In this document: positions 6,259 to 8,813 of the stretch, in pieces
Layout: each line of letters starts with the position of its first letter
How positions within the stretch are numbered: the first letter of the stretch is position 1
DNA from: Candidatus Argoarchaeum ethanivorans
Lineage (GTDB): Archaea; Halobacteriota; Methanosarcinia; Methanosarcinales; EX4572-44
Assembly: GCA_905067535.1 (NCBI GenBank)
Contig: CAJHIR010000044.1
Coordinates: forward strand, 1-8,813
Reading direction: 5' to 3'
DNA: 8,813 nt
Made by a program: the position numbers and the translations under genes
The notes under the pieces: model-generated
Seen by the model: the letters and a program-made list of their open reading frames with translations, nothing else
Database searches by the model: none
What the model was told of the DNA's origin: nothing

Positions 6259-7283
6259 ACAAAAGAGATATTGTAAAACAACAATCAGATTTCATCCTCT
6301 ACACCTCAAATGAAGGAGACGTGAATGTAGAAGTATTCCTGAAGGATGAAACCGTCTGGCTCACCCAGAAAGCAATCGGCAAACTGTTTGGAAAATCGAA
6401 AGCAACGATCAGCGAGCATCTTAAGAAAATATATGCAGAAGGGGAGTTGCAGATAGATTTAACTGTTCGGAATTTCCGAACAGTTCAAACAGAAGGCTTG
6501 AGGCAAGTAGTGCGAGATTTGGAGTTCTACAACCTCGACGCCATCATTTCGGTAGGCTACCGCGTTAACTCATATCAGGCTACGCAGTTCCGCATCTGGG
6601 CGACAAAAACCCTGAAAAAATATATCATCAAAGGCTTTGTCCTGGATGATGAACGGATCAAGCAGGGCAACCAGGTTTTTGGCAGGGATTATTTCGAGGA
6701 ACTCCTTGAGCGAATCAGGGAAATCCGTGCAAGTGAGCGGCGGTTTTATCAGAAGATCACTGACATCTACGCGCTTGCTGCCGATTATGACAAAAACGCG
6801 CCAGTAACAAAAGATTTTTTCGCAACGGTTCAGAATAAACTCCACTGGGCAATCACCGGAAAAACCGCTGCGGAAATAATCTATGACTCTGCGGATGCAA
6901 AAAAGATGTATATGGGTTTAACAAACTGGAAGCGGGCACCGGACGGGAAAATAATAAAGTCCGATATTTCCATCGCAAAGAATTACTTAAACGAGGCCCA
7001 CATAAAGGAACTGAATCAAATCATCTCTGCCTATCTTGATCTGGCGGAAAACCGGGCACAACGGCAGATTTTAATGAAAATGGAAGACTGGATTCAGTTT
7101 CTCCATAATTTTTTGGAATTATCCAGCTACCCGATACTACAGGATAAAGGCAAAGTCAGCGCATTGAAAGCAAAGCTAAAAGCTGAGCAGGAATACGAAG
7201 AATATCGGGTTATACAGGATATAAATTACATTTCCGATTTTGACAACGAGATAAAGCACATCAAGGGAGAAAAATATGACTAA
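6255..7283 (+). CDS. rhuM: RhuM family protein (virulence RhuM-like, type I R-M associated)
   Basis: This is a complete member of the RhuM family (named from a Salmonella pathogenicity island gene); its biochemical role is not established, but members are often found inside type I restriction-modification operons. The 342 residues match the normal length. Residues 35-65 (WLTQKAIGKLFG, then KATISEHLKKI) look like a helix-turn-helix for DNA binding. Residues 92-135 hold the highly conserved YNLDAIISVGYRVNS and FRIWATKTLKKYIIKG. Residues 189-225 hold FFATVQNKLHWAITGKTAAE and MGLTNWK, and 236-285 the SDISIAKNYL to MEDWIQFL block. The start ATG overlaps the hsdS remnant stop (ATGA), and its own end overlaps the next remnant's ATG by eight bases. 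No stop, gap or frameshift is visible although both neighbours are ruined. Confidence 0.9.
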   Translation: MNKRDIVKQQSDFILYTSNEGDVNVEVFLKDETVWLTQKAIGKLFGKSKATISEHLKKIYAEGELQIDLTVRNFRTVQTEGLRQVVRDLEFYNLDAIISVGYRVNSYQATQFRIWATKTLKKYIIKGFVLDDERIKQGNQVFGRDYFEELLERIREIRASERRFYQKITDIYALAADYDKNAPVTKDFFATVQNKLHWAITGKTAAEIIYDSADAKKMYMGLTNWKRAPDGKIIKSDISIAKNYLNEAHIKELNQIISAYLDLAENRAQRQILMKMEDWIQFLHNFLELSSYPILQDKGKVSALKAKLKAEQEYEEYRVIQDINYISDFDNEIKHIKGEKYD

Positions 7284-7371
7284 CAAAAAATTACCCGACA
7301 ATCAAATTACCGTTTACCAAACATAGGATGGAAAAATCAATATTGAGGTGCTGTATGCCAATAAAAATCTC
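7276..7371 (+). pseudogene. N-terminal remnant of a second RhuM family gene
   Basis: ATG at 7276 overlaps the end of rhuM and opens MTNKKLPDNQITVYQT, then TAG at 7324-7326, then DGKINIEVLYANKNL. This matches the start of RhuM proteins, where YQTEDGKI-like and VEVFLKDETVWLTQ-like segments are typical (the upstream rhuM has VNVEVFLKDETVWLTQ at residues 23-38). A single GAG-to-TAG change would explain the stop. Family similarity ends at about 7371, exactly where an hsdR-like frame takes over, so the rest of the gene has been deleted. It cannot make a working protein. Confidence 0.7.
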
Positions 7372-7565
7372 TGTATGGCAAGGAATATCAGGTAACACAG
7401 GTCGCACAGAACATTGTAACACACTTTAAGCAGCGCCAGGAAGTGTTCGATGGTAGGGGAATAATCGTTGCACTCACATCGCTTGCTGCACACGTCCTCC
7501 ATCTTCGATCCCGGCTTCAGCAGCCGCGGTGTCCTTGCGTTTCTTGCTTGCAGCCAGATTCATGA
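7365..7565 (+). pseudogene. hsdR: Internal fragment of a type I restriction endonuclease subunit HsdR
   Basis: HsdR is the motor and nuclease subunit of type I restriction enzymes. A frame open from 7365 to a TGA at 7563-7565 reads EYQVTQVAQNIVTHFKQRQ and then FDGRGIIVALTS, encoded by 7383-7481. This closely fits the HsdR helicase segment commonly written as VAKDIVEHFE, R, DGKAMIVCMSR. After 7481 the frame gives a Cys/Pro/Arg-rich sequence with no family resemblance, so the true fragment is about 33 codons long. It has no start codon and is joined directly to the second rhuM remnant, a deletion junction. The order hsdS-rhuM-rhuM-hsdR suggests these scraps come from a single former operon. Confidence 0.65.
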
Positions 7566-7589
7566 GTGGTTTTACTTTGTTGGGTGGTG
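7482..7589. other. Unassigned GC-rich stretch between hsdR remnant and fumarase
   Basis: Nothing here could be assigned. The part up to about 7560 is noticeably richer in G and C than the flanking scraps. On the minus strand a 29-codon frame runs from ATG at 7563 to TGA at 7474-7476 (MNLAASKKRKDTAAAEAG and on), lysine- and alanine-rich, without a recognisable family or good ribosome binding site. It could be another deletion remnant. Confidence 0.4.
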
Positions 7590-8168
7590 CTACACTACAA
7601 TAGCCTTCAATGCCTCAGATGCTTTTTCAAGCACCTTTTCATATAAATCCGCCCCATGGGAATCGATGCCAACGATAAGTGGTCCAAACTCCTTTACCTC
7701 GAATTCCCACACAGCTTCAGCCATGCCAAGATTTTGCCAGTGAACATTGGCAACTCTTGATATTCCCTCTGCTGCAAGAACAGCGCAGCCACCAGTGTAC
7801 GCAAGGTATACGCACCTTCCTTTGAGTAGTGGTGCAATTCCTTTCATTCCACCCTTTCCGATTATGGCACGAATGCCAGTGTTTTTTACCAGTGCGGGCG
7901 TCATCTGTGTCATTCTTTCACTGGTTGTTGGTCCGGCTGACACCACCTGCCAGCTATTTCCAGTCTTTTTTAAGAGCGGCCCGCAGTGATAGATCACAGC
8001 ACCAGTGAGATCAAAAGGCAGCTTCCTGTGATGTGAAAGTGTATCCAGAATGTGCTTGTGAGCTTCATCCCGCGCGGTAAACACTTTTCCTGTGAGATAT
8101 AAAATATCTCCTGCTTTTAATTTCAGAATTGCCTCTTTTGTAAGTGGTGTGGTTAATCGGTGTTCCAT
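7590..8168 (-). CDS. Class I fumarate hydratase, beta subunit
   Basis: This is the C-terminal-type subunit of the two-subunit, iron-sulfur-dependent fumarase, which interconverts fumarate and malate in the cytoplasm. The 192-residue product has normal length. Conserved segments are GDILYLTGKVFTARDEAHK (20-38), VSAGPTTSERM (76-86), IIGKGGM (102-108), YTGGCAVLAAEGI (124-136) and EFGPLIVGIDSHG (160-172). ATG at 8168 is supported by AGGGA at 8180-8176, seven bases upstream. The start lies 12 bases after the stop of the alpha gene, so both are on one transcript. The closely related tartrate dehydratases share these motifs; fumarase is preferred because it is the usual member in archaea with this layout. 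The gene ends with TAG and converges on the R-M remnants. Confidence 0.92.
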   Translation of the reverse strand: MEHRLTTPLTKEAILKLKAGDILYLTGKVFTARDEAHKHILDTLSHHRKLPFDLTGAVIYHCGPLLKKTGNSWQVVSAGPTTSERMTQMTPALVKNTGIRAIIGKGGMKGIAPLLKGRCVYLAYTGGCAVLAAEGISRVANVHWQNLGMAEAVWEFEVKEFGPLIVGIDSHGADLYEKVLEKASEALKAIVV

Positions 8169-8175
8169 TTCAATA

Positions 8176-8180
8176 TCCCT
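8176..8180 (-). promoter_or_regulatory. Shine-Dalgarno site for fumarase beta
   Basis: On the minus strand AGGGA lies seven bases before ATG at 8168 and directly follows the alpha subunit stop codon, fixing the beta start. Confidence 0.7.
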
Positions 8181-8813
8181 TCATACAAACTTCTTATGTG
8201 CTCGTCGATTTGCCCAGCATTGAATATTTACTGCAACAGGAAGTGATGCTGTGTGGCAGTGCGCTGTATTCACATGCACTGCCAGGGCAGTGGTATCGCC
8301 GCCAAGTCCCATCGCCCCGATTCCAAGTGTGTTCACAGCGTCACAGAGTTCCTGCTCAAAATCATTCATTTCATCAAGCGGTCTCAGTGCTGCTTTCTTG
8401 GAAAGACGAGAAGCAAGATCAAAGGAACCTCCAATTCCAACACCAACAATTATTGGTGGACACGGCATACCGCCTGCATCAAACACAGTTTCGATGACGA
8501 ATCTTTTAATCTCTTCATTTTGCGACGGCTTGAGCATAGCAAGGCGGCTCATGTTTTCTGAACCAGCACCCTTGGGATACACGAAAACTTCAAAATCACT
8601 ACCTTCTGTTAGATTAAACGTAATATCAGGCAGTCCATCCCCGGTGTTGTCCAGTGAATTCTCTCTTGTTAGGGGGTGTACCACATTTGGTCTAAGTGGT
8701 AATGTTTCCGTTGCAGAGCGAAGTGCTTCACAGATGGCATCGTTTATATTAAAATCAATAACAATATTTTTGCCAATTGTAACATTAAATATGAAAATCC
8801 CAGTGTCCTGACA
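8181..8813 (-). CDS. Class I fumarate hydratase, alpha subunit (5' end outside window)
   Basis: This is the N-terminal-type, iron-sulfur-carrying subunit of the two-subunit fumarase. The GTG at 8684 is internal (the VVHPLTREN segment); the frame stays open to the window edge and encodes 210 residues before TGA. The first visible residues are CQDTG, the conserved motif holding the first cluster cysteine, so roughly 60-80 N-terminal residues are missing by comparison with usual family length. Further cysteines likely to hold the 4Fe-4S cluster are at window residues 118 (GGMPCPPIIVGVGIGG) and 199 (LPVAVNIQCWANRR). Other family stretches are PKGAGSEN (80-87) and GLGGDTTALAVHV (169-181). It is 12 bases upstream of the beta gene in the same operon. 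The promoter lies outside the window. Confidence 0.92.
   Translation of the reverse strand, partial: CQDTGIFIFNVTIGKNIVIDFNINDAICEALRSATETLPLRPNVVHPLTRENSLDNTGDGLPDITFNLTEGSDFEVFVYPKGAGSENMSRLAMLKPSQNEEIKRFVIETVFDAGGMPCPPIIVGVGIGGSFDLASRLSKKAALRPLDEMNDFEQELCDAVNTLGIGAMGLGGDTTALAVHVNTAHCHTASLPVAVNIQCWANRRAHKKFV

Noticed and set aside
7324..7326. TAG in the second rhuM remnant read as pyrrolysine
   Set aside because: The gene loses family similarity and hits another stop (7393-7395) within 22 codons, so it is a pseudogene. A glutamate codon turned to TAG is the simpler reading.
7468..7743. Plus-strand 91-codon frame
   Set aside because: It is mostly antisense to fumarase beta, starts at a GTG-type codon in the hsdR scrap, and shows no recognisable motif.
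8251..8811. Plus-strand 186-codon frame
   Set aside because: It lies antisense to fumarase alpha, whose conserved motifs are clear on the minus strand; no family features are seen in the plus-strand translation.

Overview
The window most likely comes from a cytochrome-containing, C1-metabolising archaeon (methanogen, ANME or alkane-oxidiser type, around Methanosarcinales or Syntrophoarchaeia). The main evidence is a clear methenyl-tetrahydromethanopterin cyclohydrolase (mch), a ccmC-type haem handling protein, a two-subunit class I fumarase, and archaeal TATA-box promoters. The species is not determinable from sequence reading alone.

Layout. 1-603 (minus, running off the left edge): an AT-rich gene for a membrane-anchored protein with tyrosine/glutamate-rich repeats, a six-cysteine patch and six-residue repeats of the VTKYRT type. 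604-769: a divergent intergenic region with a probable leaderless promoter and an 8-bp inverted repeat. 770-1507: ccmC. 1576-5018: a phosphate transport cluster, pstC-pstA-pstB-phoU, with no pstS in view. Between pstB and phoU lies a 190-base tract of tightly packed short hairpins and repeated start-like motifs. 5091-6041: mch with its own promoter. 6042-7565: the wreck of a type I restriction-modification operon: an hsdS C-terminal scrap, a complete rhuM, the N-terminal scrap of a second rhuM with an in-frame stop, and a short hsdR motor-domain scrap. 7590-8813 (minus, running off the right edge): fumarase beta and the greater part of fumarase alpha.

How the genes work together. PstC and PstA form the phosphate permease pore, PstB drives it, and PhoU is the negative regulator; the phosphate-binding protein must be encoded elsewhere. 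Mch is central to the tetrahydromethanopterin C1 pathway, and fumarase belongs to the partial TCA cycle. These housekeeping blocks flank a defence island in decay. The two least explained parts are the multi-hairpin pstB-phoU spacer, which has mutually exclusive pairings, and the Cys-rich repeat protein at the left edge.
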